Translations under genes and position numbers: made by a program | Shown here: piece by piece, positions 49,845-58,595 of the stretch | Position numbering within the stretch: position 1 is the first letter of the stretch | How the letters are laid out: each line of letters starts with the position of its first letter | From: CALAED01 sp035765195 | GTDB taxonomy: Bacteria; Actinomycetota; Actinomycetes; Streptosporangiales; Streptosporangiaceae | Assembly (NCBI GenBank): GCA_035765195.1 | Contig: DASTYC010000038.1 | Location: 434,001-498,000, forward strand | Direction of reading: 5' to 3' | DNA length: 64,000 bases | The notes under the pieces: generated by a model | Told to the model about the DNA's origin: nothing | Database searches by the model: none | What the model saw: the letters and a program-made list of their open reading frames with translations, nothing else

Positions 49845-50346
49845 CCCGGGCCGCCGGACGATGCGCGCCGGGCCGCACGCCCTCGGCGCGCTCCTGGGCC
49901 TCCACCAGCACCCGCCAGCCCTTGATGAAGCCGACGCGTTCCTCGGGTGAGAGCGTCTCGAGGGTGATCCGCAGGGGCTCCAGACGCCGCCGCGCGTAGT
50001 CCTCGATCGGCTCTCGGTGGCGCTCGGCCAGGCTGACGATCGTGCGCCTGCGGTCGCGCGCGTCCTCGCGCCGGTCGACGAAGCCGCCTCGCTCGAGCTC
50101 GTTGACGAGCTGGCTCACCGTCGCCGGGCTGAGTCCCATCCGCTCGGCCAGCTCGCCGACCGAGGCCGGACCGCCGATGGCGAGCGCGAACAGCACCGGG
50201 ATGTGCCGTGGCCCGAAGTTGCCGGCGTGGAGCAGGCCGCGCACGTCCTCGAGCCCTGGGCCATGACCCTTCGCGTTGCGCATGAACCGGAAAACCAGTC
50301 GAATCAGCTCCTTGACCTCGTCATCGACCGGTGAATCCTGGGGCAT
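49828..50346 (-). CDS. MarR-family regulator
   Basis: 172 residues, winged helix-turn-helix. ASVGELAERMGLSPATVSQLVNELERGGFVDRREDARDRRRTIVSL-type region (about 62-107; DxRxxR wing) is clear, flanked by dimerisation helices. ATG 50346, divergent from a DHA2 pump with 134 bp between starts that include a symmetrical site. It probably represses itself and the pump, released by phenolic or drug-like ligands. The 3' end overlaps csoR. Confidence 0.9.
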   Translation of the reverse strand: MPQDSPVDDEVKELIRLVFRFMRNAKGHGPGLEDVRGLLHAGNFGPRHIPVLFALAIGGPASVGELAERMGLSPATVSQLVNELERGGFVDRREDARDRRRTIVSLAERHREPIEDYARRRLEPLRITLETLSPEERVGFIKGWRVLVEAQERAEGVRPGAHRPAARVSPGA

Positions 50347-50348
50347 GT

Positions 50349-50383
50349 CTTGCAGTGCAACATAAATCGTGATCTACTGCAAG
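50349..50383. promoter_or_regulatory. MarR operator candidate
   Basis: TTGCAGTGCAA (50350-50360) is a near-perfect palindrome around a central G. In addition CTTGCAGT (50349-50356) and ACTGCAAG (50376-50383) are exact inverted 8-bp arms. It starts three bases upstream of the marR ATG, in position to block both divergent promoters. Confidence 0.6.
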
Positions 50384-50480
50384 AACGTTGGATTTCAAGC
50401 TAATGGAAAAACAAGCTTTCGGGGGTGCCTGATCTCGACGGGGCACGGCACCGGCCCGGTCCGAGGCAGGCGATTTCCAT

Positions 50481-52022
50481 ATGACCGACAGCCGCACAGC
50501 GGATGCGCCGCCACCGGCGCCGACGAAGATAGATCGTCAGATCATCGTGCTGGGCCTGGTGGTGATCTCGGGCACGATCATGGCGATCTTGGACATGACG
50601 ATCGTCAACGTCGCGCTCGACACCCTGGCCAGAGACTTCACCACCGAGCTGTCCACGATCCAGTGGGTCGTCACCGGCTACATGCTCGCCCTGGGCACGG
50701 TCATCCCGCTCACCGGCTGGGCGATCGACCGGTTCGGCGCCAAGCGGATCTGGATGCTGTCGATCGTCCTTTTCGTCGCCGGCTCGGCGCTGTCCGGCGC
50801 GTCGTGGTCGATCGGCAGCCTGATCGCCTTTCGCGTGATCCAGGGCCTCGGCGGCGGCATGCTGATGCCGACCGGCATGTCCATCCTGACCATGGCCGCG
50901 GGCCCGCAGCGGATGGGGCGGGTCATGAGCATCATCGGCGTGCCGATGCTGCTCGGCCCGGTGCTCGGCCCGGTCCTCGGCGGCTGGCTCGTCGAAGACG
51001 TCGACTGGCGCTGGATCTTCTACGTCAACGTGCCGGTCGGCGCGCTGGCCTTGACGCTGGCCGCCTGGCGCATCCCCGGCGGCCGCGGCGGCGCGGGGGC
51101 GACCGCCCTCGACCTGCGCGGGCTGCTGCTGTTGCCGCCGGGCTTCGTGCTGGTGATCTACGGTCTGTCCACGGCCAGCGGCCACGGCGGGTTCGGCGAC
51201 CCCGCGACCATCGCCTGGCTGGTCGCCGGCGTCGTGCTGATCGGCCTGTTCGTGCTGCACAGCCTGAACAAGCGGGACAAGGCGCTCATCGACGTGCGGC
51301 TGTTCGCCAACCGCACCTTCTCCGCGGCGGCCTTCGGCATCTTCCTCGTCGGCATCTCCCTCATCGGCTCGCTGCTGCTGTTGCCGCTGTACTTCCAGGT
51401 GGTGCGGGGTGAGGGCGCGCTCGCCGCGGGGCTGCTGCTGGCCCCGCAGGGCCTCGGCGCCGCGACGGCGATGCCGGTCGCCGGGCTGCTCACCGACCGG
51501 CTCGGCGCGGGCCGGATCGTGCCGTTCGGCATCGTCTTGATCCTGCTCGGCACCTTCGCCTACACCCAGGTCGGCGCCGACACCTCCTACTGGCTGCTCG
51601 GCGGCTCGCTGTACGTGCGCGGGCTGGGGCTCGGCGCGACCATGATGCCGACCATGTCGGCCGCCCTCACGACGCTGACCAAGGCGGTCGTGCCGCGGGC
51701 GAGCAGCTCGCTGAACATCATCATGCAGCTCGGCGGGTCGTTCGGCAGCGCGCTGCTGGCGGTGATCCTGTCCCGCGAGATCACCGATCGGCTGCCCGCA
51801 ACGCCCGGCGGCGAGCCCGCCGGCGGCCGGATCGGCGCCATCCCCGACGCGGTACGCGAACGCTTCGCGCCGACCCTCGCGGACGCGTTCGGGCACACGT
51901 TCTGGGTGGCCTTCTGGCTGACCGTCGTGCTCCTCGTGCCCGCCCTGCTGCTGCCGCGCCACGGCAGCGCCGGCCGCGCCGGCGACTCGCCGGAGGCGCA
52001 GAGCGTCGGCTCGTCGCTCTGA
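50481..52022 (+). CDS. DHA2-family multidrug efflux MFS transporter (MarR-linked)
   Basis: 513 residues, about 14 membrane helices. ILDMTIVNVALDTLARDF in helix 1, the WAIDRFGAKRIWM motif A, IGVPMLLGPVLGPVLGG (motif C) and VDWRWIFYVNVPVG are standard EmrB/QacA signatures. ATG 50481 with AGGCAGGCGA upstream. It is divergent from marR, suggesting inducible efflux of an aromatic or drug substrate. Third DHA2 pump in the window. It is followed at 22 bp by a methyltransferase gene. Confidence 0.92.
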   Translation: MTDSRTADAPPPAPTKIDRQIIVLGLVVISGTIMAILDMTIVNVALDTLARDFTTELSTIQWVVTGYMLALGTVIPLTGWAIDRFGAKRIWMLSIVLFVAGSALSGASWSIGSLIAFRVIQGLGGGMLMPTGMSILTMAAGPQRMGRVMSIIGVPMLLGPVLGPVLGGWLVEDVDWRWIFYVNVPVGALALTLAAWRIPGGRGGAGATALDLRGLLLLPPGFVLVIYGLSTASGHGGFGDPATIAWLVAGVVLIGLFVLHSLNKRDKALIDVRLFANRTFSAAAFGIFLVGISLIGSLLLLPLYFQVVRGEGALAAGLLLAPQGLGAATAMPVAGLLTDRLGAGRIVPFGIVLILLGTFAYTQVGADTSYWLLGGSLYVRGLGLGATMMPTMSAALTTLTKAVVPRASSSLNIIMQLGGSFGSALLAVILSREITDRLPATPGGEPAGGRIGAIPDAVRERFAPTLADAFGHTFWVAFWLTVVLLVPALLLPRHGSAGRAGDSPEAQSVGSSL

Positions 52023-52044
52023 GGCCGGGCCGGGCGCCCTCGCG

Positions 52045-52680
52045 ATGGCGAACCACGAAGTCCGCTCGTGGCTGACCGATCGGCCGGTCACCTCGCCGTT
52101 CGCGCGCCCGCGCGGGCTGCGCGGCAGGCTGGCCGGCCGGTTCATGGTGTGGACCAACAAGCAGGGCGAGGTCGCCGGCCTGCTCGGGGTGCGGCCCGGC
52201 GACCGGGTGCTCGAGGTGGGCTACGGCGGCGGGGCGCTGGTGCGGCTGCTGGCCCGCCGGGTGGGCGACGGCCTGGTCTGCGGCGTCGACCCCTCCCCCG
52301 ACATGCGCGATCTGGCGGTGCGCCGCAACCGCCGCGCGGTGGCGGCCGGCCGCCTCGACCTGCGAGTGGGCACCGCCGCGGCCACGGGCTTCCCGGACGC
52401 GGCCTTCGACCATGTCGTGACCGTCAACACGGTGGGACTCTGGCCCGACCTCGAGGCCGGGCTGCGCGAACTGCGCCGTGTCATCCGGCCCGGCGGGGAC
52501 GTCGTGATCGCCTGGCACGGCGGGCGGGCCCCGACCCGCATCGGCCGGCGGCTGCTGCTGCCCGAAAGCGCGCTCGTCCGGGTCCGCGACGCGCTGGCCG
52601 CCTTCTTCGCCGAGGTGGAACGGCACGAGTTGACCACCGTCACCGCTTTCCGGGCGCGGCGGGCCACAATGGGGGCATGA
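52045..52680 (+). CDS. Class I SAM-dependent methyltransferase
   Basis: 211 residues. SAM-binding motif I is VLEVGYGGGALVRLLARRV (slightly divergent, Y for C/G at the second position). The acidic residue of motif II is in CGVDPSPDMRDLAVRRN, and later FDHVVTVNTVGLWPDLEAGLRELRRVIRPGGDVVIAW forms motifs IV-VI of ubiquinone/menaquinone-type C-methyltransferases. The substrate is unknown. ATG 52045 lacks a strong ribosome site. The stop overlaps the RpiB-like start by ATGA, so the two are coupled. Confidence 0.85.
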   Translation: MANHEVRSWLTDRPVTSPFARPRGLRGRLAGRFMVWTNKQGEVAGLLGVRPGDRVLEVGYGGGALVRLLARRVGDGLVCGVDPSPDMRDLAVRRNRRAVAAGRLDLRVGTAAATGFPDAAFDHVVTVNTVGLWPDLEAGLRELRRVIRPGGDVVIAWHGGRAPTRIGRRLLLPESALVRVRDALAAFFAEVERHELTTVTAFRARRATMGA

Positions 52681-53087
52681 GGATCGTCTTCGGAGCCGAC
52701 GACGACAACGAGTGCACCCGGGCCGTCATCGCCCATCTCGGCAAGGTCGCCGACCTGAGGATCTTCGAGGGCGGCACGTGGCCGGAGTTCGCCCGGGCGG
52801 TCGGCCGCGCGGTCGCGGACGGCACCGCCGACTACGGCGTGCTGATGTGCTGGACCGGTACGGGCACCGCGATCGCGGCCAACAAGGTCCCCGGCGTCCG
52901 GGCCGCGCTGGCCTGGGAGCCGTGGATCGCCGCGAACGCCCGCCGCTGGAACGACGCGAACGTGCTCGCGCTCAGCCTGAAACGGCTCGCCCCCGACGTC
53001 GCCGTCGAATGCGTGCGGGCCTTCCTCGACGTCCCGCACGAGGACCCCGACGAGACGGCCAACATCGACCTGATCCGAGACCTTTGA
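52677..53087 (+). CDS. RpiB/LacAB-like sugar-phosphate isomerase family protein, divergent active site
   Basis: 136 residues. The fold signature CWTGTGTAIAANKVPGVRAAL (C58 to about 78) and NDANVLALSL identify the RpiB/LacA/LacB family. Several positions depart from active ribose-5-phosphate isomerase B. The usual N-terminal DHxG is DDDN, the Cys-Gly-Thr loop reads Cys-Trp-Thr, and the His before the NDAN motif is Trp91. It may have a changed substrate or a binding role. It starts inside the methyltransferase stop codon and ends just before the convergent response regulator. Confidence 0.8.
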   Translation: MRIVFGADDDNECTRAVIAHLGKVADLRIFEGGTWPEFARAVGRAVADGTADYGVLMCWTGTGTAIAANKVPGVRAALAWEPWIAANARRWNDANVLALSLKRLAPDVAVECVRAFLDVPHEDPDETANIDLIRDL

Positions 53088-53110
53088 TCAGGACTTGATG
53101 CCCGGGTGGC

Positions 53111-53773
53111 TCACCGCGGGCGGACCAGGCCGGTCTCGTAGGCGACGATCACGAGTTGCGCGCGGTCGCGGGCGCCCAGCTTCATCAGCAGGCGGCTGAC
53201 GTGGGTCTTGGCGGTGGCGAGGCTGACGTGCAGGGCGGCGGCGATCTCGGCGTTGGACAGGCCGCGGGCGACCAGGGTCAGCACCTCGCGCTCCCGTTCT
53301 GTGACGTCGTCCAGGGCCGCGATCGGCCGGGAGCCCGGTTCGGGCCGGCGGGCGAACTCGGCGATCAGCCGGCGCGTGACGGCCGGGGCCAGCAGCGCGT
53401 CGCCGCCCGCCACCACCCGGATAGCGGCCAGCAGGTCGGCCGGCGGGGTGTCCTTGAGCAGGAATCCGCTGGCGCCCGCCCGCAGCGCCGCGTAGACGTA
53501 CTCGTCGAGGTCGAAGGTGGTGAGGATGAGCACCCGGACGCCGGGCGTCTCCGGCTCGCCGACGATCCGGCGGGTGGCCTCGATGCCGTCCATGGCGGGC
53601 ATCCGGACGTCCATGAGCACGACATCGGGACGCTGCTCGCGGGCCAGTTCCACCGCCTCCGCGCCGGTGCCGGCCTCCCCCACGGCCCGCAGGTCGGGCG
53701 CGGTGTCCACGAGCACACGGAAGCTGCCCCGCACCAGGGCCTGATCGTCGGCGACCAGCACCCGTACCGTCAC
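53111..53773 (-). CDS. NarL/LuxR-family response regulator
   Basis: 220 residues. The receiver domain has the acidic pair (VLVADDQALVRG), the phospho-Asp in VVLMDVRMPAMDG, Thr in ILTTFD and Lys in GFLLKD. The output domain (about 150-215) is a LuxR HTH: LTEREREVLTLVARGLSNAE-like, with AAALHVSLATAKTHVSRLLMKLGARDR. GTG 53773 has GGGAGG upstream. It starts 19 bp after its cognate histidine kinase gene on the same strand. It probably regulates the divergent ABC transporter. Confidence 0.93.
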   Translation of the reverse strand: MTVRVLVADDQALVRGSFRVLVDTAPDLRAVGEAGTGAEAVELAREQRPDVVLMDVRMPAMDGIEATRRIVGEPETPGVRVLILTTFDLDEYVYAALRAGASGFLLKDTPPADLLAAIRVVAGGDALLAPAVTRRLIAEFARRPEPGSRPIAALDDVTEREREVLTLVARGLSNAEIAAALHVSLATAKTHVSRLLMKLGARDRAQLVIVAYETGLVRPR

Positions 53774-53792
53774 CGCGCCTCCCGCGCCGCGC

Positions 53793-54968
53793 TCATCGGC
53801 CGTCCTCCAACGGAAGGCGGACGGCCACCTCGAAGCCGCCCGCGGCCAGCGGTCCGGCGTGGAACTCCCCGCCGTACAGCCCGGCCCGTTCGCGCATGCC
53901 GATGATGCCGTGCCCGGTGGGCTCGGGCCCACCGGCGCCGCCGCCACCGCCGTCGTCGGTGACCTTGATGCGGACGCCGTCGTCCTCGTAGGCCACCTGG
54001 ACGCGGCCGGTCCGCGCGGCGGAGTGCTTGACGACGTTGGTGAGCGCCTCCTGGATGATCCGGTAGGCGGCGAGGTCCATGCCGGCGGGCAGCGGTCGGC
54101 GCGGGCCGCGCACCTCCAGGTCGACCAGGACGCCCGCGTCCTTCGTCCGGGCGATGAGCTCGTCGAGGTCGCCGAGGCCGGGTGCCGGGCCGAGCTCGGG
54201 GGCCAGGGGCGTCCCCTCGTCGTCGCGCAGCAGCCCGAGCAGCCGGCGCGTCTCGCGCAGCGCGTCGCGGGCGGACTGTTCGATCGACGACAGCACGCGG
54301 GCGCCCTCGCCGGGCCGGGCGGCGAGCACGAAATTGGCCACCCCCGCCTGGACGGCGATGAGGCTCATGCTGTGCGCGACGACGTCGTGCAGCTCACGGG
54401 CGATGCGCAGCCGCTCCTCGGCCACCTGCGCCCGGGCCCGTTCCTCCGCGCGCCGCTCCGCCTGATCGTGCATCGCCTGGGCATAGGCCCGTTGCTGGCG
54501 TACGGCGTAGCCGACCGCCCAGGCGGCGGCGATGAGGCTGCTCACGATCAGCACCCGGGTGTTGGCGGGCGTGCCGGTCGGGGTCCCGCCGACGTAGATG
54601 CTCAGCGCGTTCGTGATCAGCACGGCGGCGAGGGCGGCCGGCGAGCGCAGCCGCGACAGCCGCAGCGCGACCGTGTACATCGCGCACACCTGCGGCAGCA
54701 CCCCCACCATCGCCGTGCCGAAGACCGCCATCGCACACGCCCCCGCCTGCACGACCGCGAGGGCGGGCAGCGGCCACAGCCGCCGGGTCGTCGCCGCGAG
54801 CACCGTGCCCAGCACCAGCGCCGACCACAGGTCCGACCGCACCGGCGAGCCGCCGCCCACGGCCGCGACGACGTACATCGCGCCGAACACCATGTCGATG
54901 ACGACCCAGTGCCAGCGGCGCAGCCGTTTCGTCAGCGGCGGGCGCAGCTCGTCGGTCATGCCGGTCAT
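53793..54968 (-). CDS. NarL-type sensor histidine kinase
   Basis: 391 residues. About four to five membrane segments in the first 150 residues form a sensor without a large extracellular loop. A coiled linker (MHDQAERRAEERARAQVAEERLR) leads to the HisKA_3 dimerisation domain with the phospho-His in ARELHDVVAHSMSL. The HATPase has IQEALTNVVKHSA (N-box), VTDDGGGGG and GHGIIGMRERAGLYGG. It pairs with the response regulator downstream. The ATG at 54968 or 54959 is the start; a TATCGT lies six bases upstream of the former. Such kinases often sense membrane-active compounds and control the adjacent ABC pump. Confidence 0.93.
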   Translation of the reverse strand: MTGMTDELRPPLTKRLRRWHWVVIDMVFGAMYVVAAVGGGSPVRSDLWSALVLGTVLAATTRRLWPLPALAVVQAGACAMAVFGTAMVGVLPQVCAMYTVALRLSRLRSPAALAAVLITNALSIYVGGTPTGTPANTRVLIVSSLIAAAWAVGYAVRQQRAYAQAMHDQAERRAEERARAQVAEERLRIARELHDVVAHSMSLIAVQAGVANFVLAARPGEGARVLSSIEQSARDALRETRRLLGLLRDDEGTPLAPELGPAPGLGDLDELIARTKDAGVLVDLEVRGPRRPLPAGMDLAAYRIIQEALTNVVKHSAARTGRVQVAYEDDGVRIKVTDDGGGGGAGGPEPTGHGIIGMRERAGLYGGEFHAGPLAAGGFEVAVRLPLEDGR

Positions 54969-55135
54969 GCCCCGACGATAGGCCGCGGCCGCGTGCGGGG
55001 CGTCGGCGCGCGGTCGATCATCCTCGAGATGTACGCGGCCGCCGCCCCCGATCGTGCGTACGGCGCCGGCGGTACGGCCGGATCGCGACCGCGGCCCGAC
55101 GCGCCGGGGCCGCGCGCCGGGGGACCGTGGCAGTC

Positions 55136-56074
55136 ATGATCGAGATACGAGATCTGACGAAACGGTACGGATCGACGGTCGCCGTGGACCATCTGACGTT
55201 CGCGGTGCGGCCCGGCCGGGTGACGGGGTTCCTCGGCCCGAACGGCGCGGGCAAGTCCACGACCATGCGGCTCGTCCTCGGCCTGGACGAGCCCGACTCC
55301 GGTGCCGCGCTGGTCGCCGGCCGGCCGTACCGGCGGCTGGCGCGGCCGCTGCACCACGTGGGGGCCGTGCTCGACGCGACGGCCGTGCACGGCGGTCGCA
55401 GCGGCTACCACCACTTGCTGTGGGTCGCGCGAAGCAACGGCATCGGGCCGGCGCGCGTCCGGGAGACGCTGGAACGGGTCGGCCTGACGGACGCCGCGCG
55501 CCGGCGCGTCGGCGGCTTCTCGCTCGGCATGCGCCAGCGCCTGGGCATCGCGGCGGCACTGCTCGGCGACCCGGAGATCTTGATGCTCGACGAGCCGGTC
55601 AACGGGCTCGACCCGGAGGGCATCCGCTGGATCCGCGGGCTGCTGCGGTCGCTCGCCGCGCAGGGCCGCACGGTCCTGGTCTCCAGCCACCTGATGAGCG
55701 AGATGGCGCTCACCGCCGACCATCTGATCGTCATCGGCCGCGGCCGGCTCATCGCCGACACCAGCGTGGCGGACTTCATCCGGATGACCGCGCGGGGCGA
55801 CGTGTTCGTGCGGTCGGCGCGCGACGGCGAGCTCGCCGCGCTGCTGGCCGAGCTGGACGCCAGGGTGGCCCCCGAGCCCACCGGCGGGATCGCCGTGACC
55901 GGCCTGGACCAACGGGAGATCGGGGACCTCGCGGCCGCGCACGGCATCCCCGTCTATGAGCTGACGCCGCGGCACGCCTCGCTGGAAGAGGTCTTCATGG
56001 AGGTCACCGAAGACCATCAGGTCTACCGCGCCCAGGAGGGGCGGGAACCATGGGAAGCGCGGGAGGCTCGATGA
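55136..56074 (+). CDS. ABC transporter ATP-binding protein
   Basis: 312 residues (start ATG 55136; a GTG three codons earlier is possible). Walker A GFLGPNGAGKSTT, Q-loop near HHVGAVLDA, ABC signature FSLGMRQRLG and Walker B ILMLDEPVNGLDPEG are present, and H-loop SSHLMSE follows. The C-terminal ~100 residues match the DUF4162-type extension seen in DrrA/BcrA-like drug exporters. Divergent from the histidine kinase gene; the permease starts at its stop codon. Confidence 0.93.
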   Translation: MIEIRDLTKRYGSTVAVDHLTFAVRPGRVTGFLGPNGAGKSTTMRLVLGLDEPDSGAALVAGRPYRRLARPLHHVGAVLDATAVHGGRSGYHHLLWVARSNGIGPARVRETLERVGLTDAARRRVGGFSLGMRQRLGIAAALLGDPEILMLDEPVNGLDPEGIRWIRGLLRSLAAQGRTVLVSSHLMSEMALTADHLIVIGRGRLIADTSVADFIRMTARGDVFVRSARDGELAALLAELDARVAPEPTGGIAVTGLDQREIGDLAAAHGIPVYELTPRHASLEEVFMEVTEDHQVYRAQEGREPWEAREAR

Positions 56075-56847
56075 CCGGGGGCAGGGCGGTCGACGCGCTC
56101 GCCGCGGAATGGATCAAACTCAGGTCGGTCCGCTCGACGTACTGGACCTTGCTGGTCACGCTGGGCCTGACCGTCGCCGCCGCCGTCATGACCGCCCGCA
56201 ACACCGTGGCGTTGTGGCCGCGCCTGGCTCCGGCCGACCGGGCGGGGCTGGACCCGCTGGCCATCGAGCTCGCGGGGTTGTTCGCCACCCAGGTCGGGTT
56301 CGGCGTGCTCGGGGTGCTGGCGATCGGCTCGGAGTACGCCACCGGCCAGATCCGCACGACGCTGACGGCCGAGCCGCGACGGCTCCGCGTGCTCACCGCC
56401 AAGATGGTCGCGGCCGGCGCGGTCGCCTTCGCCGTGGGCGAGCTCACGGCTTTCGCCGCGTTCGGGGCCGCGCAGCCGATCATGGCAGGTCGCGACCTCG
56501 ACATGGCGGTCTACGCGCCCGGCGTGCCGCGCGCGCTCCTCGCGGCGGGGGCCTTCGCGGTCATCGTGGCGCTGATCGGGCTGGGCCTGGGGGCGATCAC
56601 CCGGCATACGGCCGGGGCCGTCGCCGGGCTGTTCGGGCTGGTCTTCGTCGCCCCGCTGGTGACGCAGGCGCTGTCGGAGCCATGGGAGTCCCGGGTCGAG
56701 CCGTACCTGCTGCCCAACCTCGGCCAGCAGATGTACGCCCTGCGCCCGGAGCCGCTGCCGGCCGGCGTCGCGGCCGGCTGGTGCGCGGTGTACGCGGCGG
56801 TCGCGCTCGGCCTGGCGGCCGTGCTGATCGTGCGCCGCGACGCCTGA
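56071..56847 (+). CDS. ABC transporter permease
   Basis: 258 residues, six predicted membrane segments, starting with a cytoplasmic ALAAEWIKLRSVRSTYWTLL segment common in ABC-2 type export permeases (the WIKLRS/xRS(V/T) motif). ATG 56071 overlaps the ATPase stop (ATGA) and has GGGAGG four bases upstream. Together they form a two-gene exporter of the type found beside NarL-class two-component systems, often for antibiotics or peptides. The substrate is unknown. Confidence 0.9.
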   Translation: MTGGRAVDALAAEWIKLRSVRSTYWTLLVTLGLTVAAAVMTARNTVALWPRLAPADRAGLDPLAIELAGLFATQVGFGVLGVLAIGSEYATGQIRTTLTAEPRRLRVLTAKMVAAGAVAFAVGELTAFAAFGAAQPIMAGRDLDMAVYAPGVPRALLAAGAFAVIVALIGLGLGAITRHTAGAVAGLFGLVFVAPLVTQALSEPWESRVEPYLLPNLGQQMYALRPEPLPAGVAAGWCAVYAAVALGLAAVLIVRRDA

Positions 56848-56957
56848 ACCCCGGCCGCCTTTTCCATATCCCCGACTTCGAGTCAAGGTCTCGCTGGATT
56901 TCGCCGGTTGTGGTCAGCGGCCTGTCGGCACGCCGAGTGCGGGAGGACGGTGTCCCC

Positions 56958-58517
56958 ATGTCGAGCAGATTCGTTGGCCCTCTCGCCATCGCCGCGGCGG
57001 GAGCCGTCGTGACATCTTTGGTGGTCACGGCGGCTCCCGCCGCGGCGCGTCCCGAGCCAAGGCCGGTCCGCGGACCCGTCGCGGTGTCGGGCCCGAGCCC
57101 GGTCCCCGACTGCACCGCGGGCGCGGGGCCCGGCAGCGTGGTGTTTCCCGGCGCCGAGGTGGAGCCCTCGCTCGCGGTCAACCCGCGGAATCCCGGCAAC
57201 ATCGTCGGTTTCTACCAGCAGGATCGGTGGAGCGACGGCTCCGCGCGGGCGCTCGCCTTCAGCGTCACGCGCGACGCCGGCCGGCACTGGCGGCAGATCG
57301 TGCTGCCCGGCCTGGCCAAGTGCGCGGGCGGCACCTTCGACCGCATCTCCGATCCCTGGGTGAGCTTCTCCCCCAACGGGGAGGTCTACGCGAACACCCT
57401 CGCCACGGCCTTCCTCCCCGAGACCGGGGGCCGTGACGTCAGCGCCATCACCGCGCAAAAGTCGGCCGACGGCGGGCTCACCTGGAGCGATCCGATCATC
57501 ATCCGTCAGGACGCCGATCCCGCCTTCTTCAACGACAAGAACTCCCTCACCGCGGATCCGACCGACGCGAGATTCGCCTACGCCGTCTGGGACCGCACCG
57601 ACGCCATCCGCGGCGGCGCTCCCGCGTGGTTCTCCCGTACCACGGACGGCGGCCGCACCTGGGAGCCGGCGCGCATCATCTACGACCCCACCGACCGGGG
57701 CAGGGCCACGATCGCGCACCAGATCGCGGTCACGCCCGACGGCACGCTGGTGAACGTGTTCACCGAGACCCCCGCCGACGGCGAGGACGACACGACCCTG
57801 GCCGCGTGGGGGCGCGATCCCGAGGAGCGGCGGGCGGCGCGCTCGCGGCTCGCCCAGGAGGGCGAAACCCTCGTACGCGTGATCCGGTCCACCGATCACG
57901 GCCGCACCTGGTCCGCCCCGATCACCGTCGGGACCCTCAACGTGACCGACATCGTCGAGCCGGATGAGCGTGAGGTCAGGCTGCGGACCGCGGACATCGT
58001 GCCCGACATCGCCGTCGACTCCCGCACCGGCCGCCTGTATGTCGTCTGGCAGGACGCCGCGGTGCGGTCCAGCGGCTCCGGCGTGGTGCTGTCGACGTCC
58101 GCGAACGGCGGGAGGACCTGGTCGCGGCCGCTCGAGGTCGGCCAGACCCCGGACTCCGAGCCGCAAGGCAACGGCCAGGCGTTCACCCCCATGGTGGACG
58201 TCGCGCGTGGCGGGGCGGTGGGCGTCACCTACTACGACTTCCGTCGCAACACACCGGCCCCCGGGGCGCTCACCGACTACTGGATCGTCACCTGCCGCGG
58301 CGCGGCGTGCACGCGGGACGCCGCGCGCTGGCGGGAGCGCCACGTCGGCGGCTCCTTCGACGTCACCCTGGCCCCCCTCACCGGGGCACGCGGCTACTTC
58401 CTCGGCGACTACATGGGCCTTGACCACGCTGGGCCGGTCTTCGTGCCCATCTTCGCGATGACCCGTACGACCCCGGGCAACCAACAGGACATGTTCGTCG
58501 CCGGCATCCTGCCCTGA
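56958..58517 (+). CDS. Secreted Asp-box (BNR) beta-propeller protein, sialidase-like
   Basis: 519 residues. Signal peptide about 1-33 (FVGPLAIAAAGAVVTSLVV, AAPAAA cleavage region). The mature protein has several Asp-box motifs: TRDAGRHW, SADGGLTW, TTDGGRTW, STDHGRTW and SANGGRTW, typical of sialidase-like six-bladed propellers. The catalytic sialidase Arg triad and Tyr/Glu pair were not identified by eye, so glycosidase activity is uncertain; it may bind or process glycans or polymers outside the cell. GGGAGGA lies about 10 bases before the ATG. It follows the ABC permease by 110 bp. Confidence 0.85.
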   Translation: MSSRFVGPLAIAAAGAVVTSLVVTAAPAAARPEPRPVRGPVAVSGPSPVPDCTAGAGPGSVVFPGAEVEPSLAVNPRNPGNIVGFYQQDRWSDGSARALAFSVTRDAGRHWRQIVLPGLAKCAGGTFDRISDPWVSFSPNGEVYANTLATAFLPETGGRDVSAITAQKSADGGLTWSDPIIIRQDADPAFFNDKNSLTADPTDARFAYAVWDRTDAIRGGAPAWFSRTTDGGRTWEPARIIYDPTDRGRATIAHQIAVTPDGTLVNVFTETPADGEDDTTLAAWGRDPEERRAARSRLAQEGETLVRVIRSTDHGRTWSAPITVGTLNVTDIVEPDEREVRLRTADIVPDIAVDSRTGRLYVVWQDAAVRSSGSGVVLSTSANGGRTWSRPLEVGQTPDSEPQGNGQAFTPMVDVARGGAVGVTYYDFRRNTPAPGALTDYWIVTCRGAACTRDAARWRERHVGGSFDVTLAPLTGARGYFLGDYMGLDHAGPVFVPIFAMTRTTPGNQQDMFVAGILP

Positions 58518-58595
58518 GGGTTTCGGCGGCGTTCCCTGGGAAGGGCTATACCAGGACAAACGCATGTTGATCACTGGTCGCAGGGGGGAGCAGTG

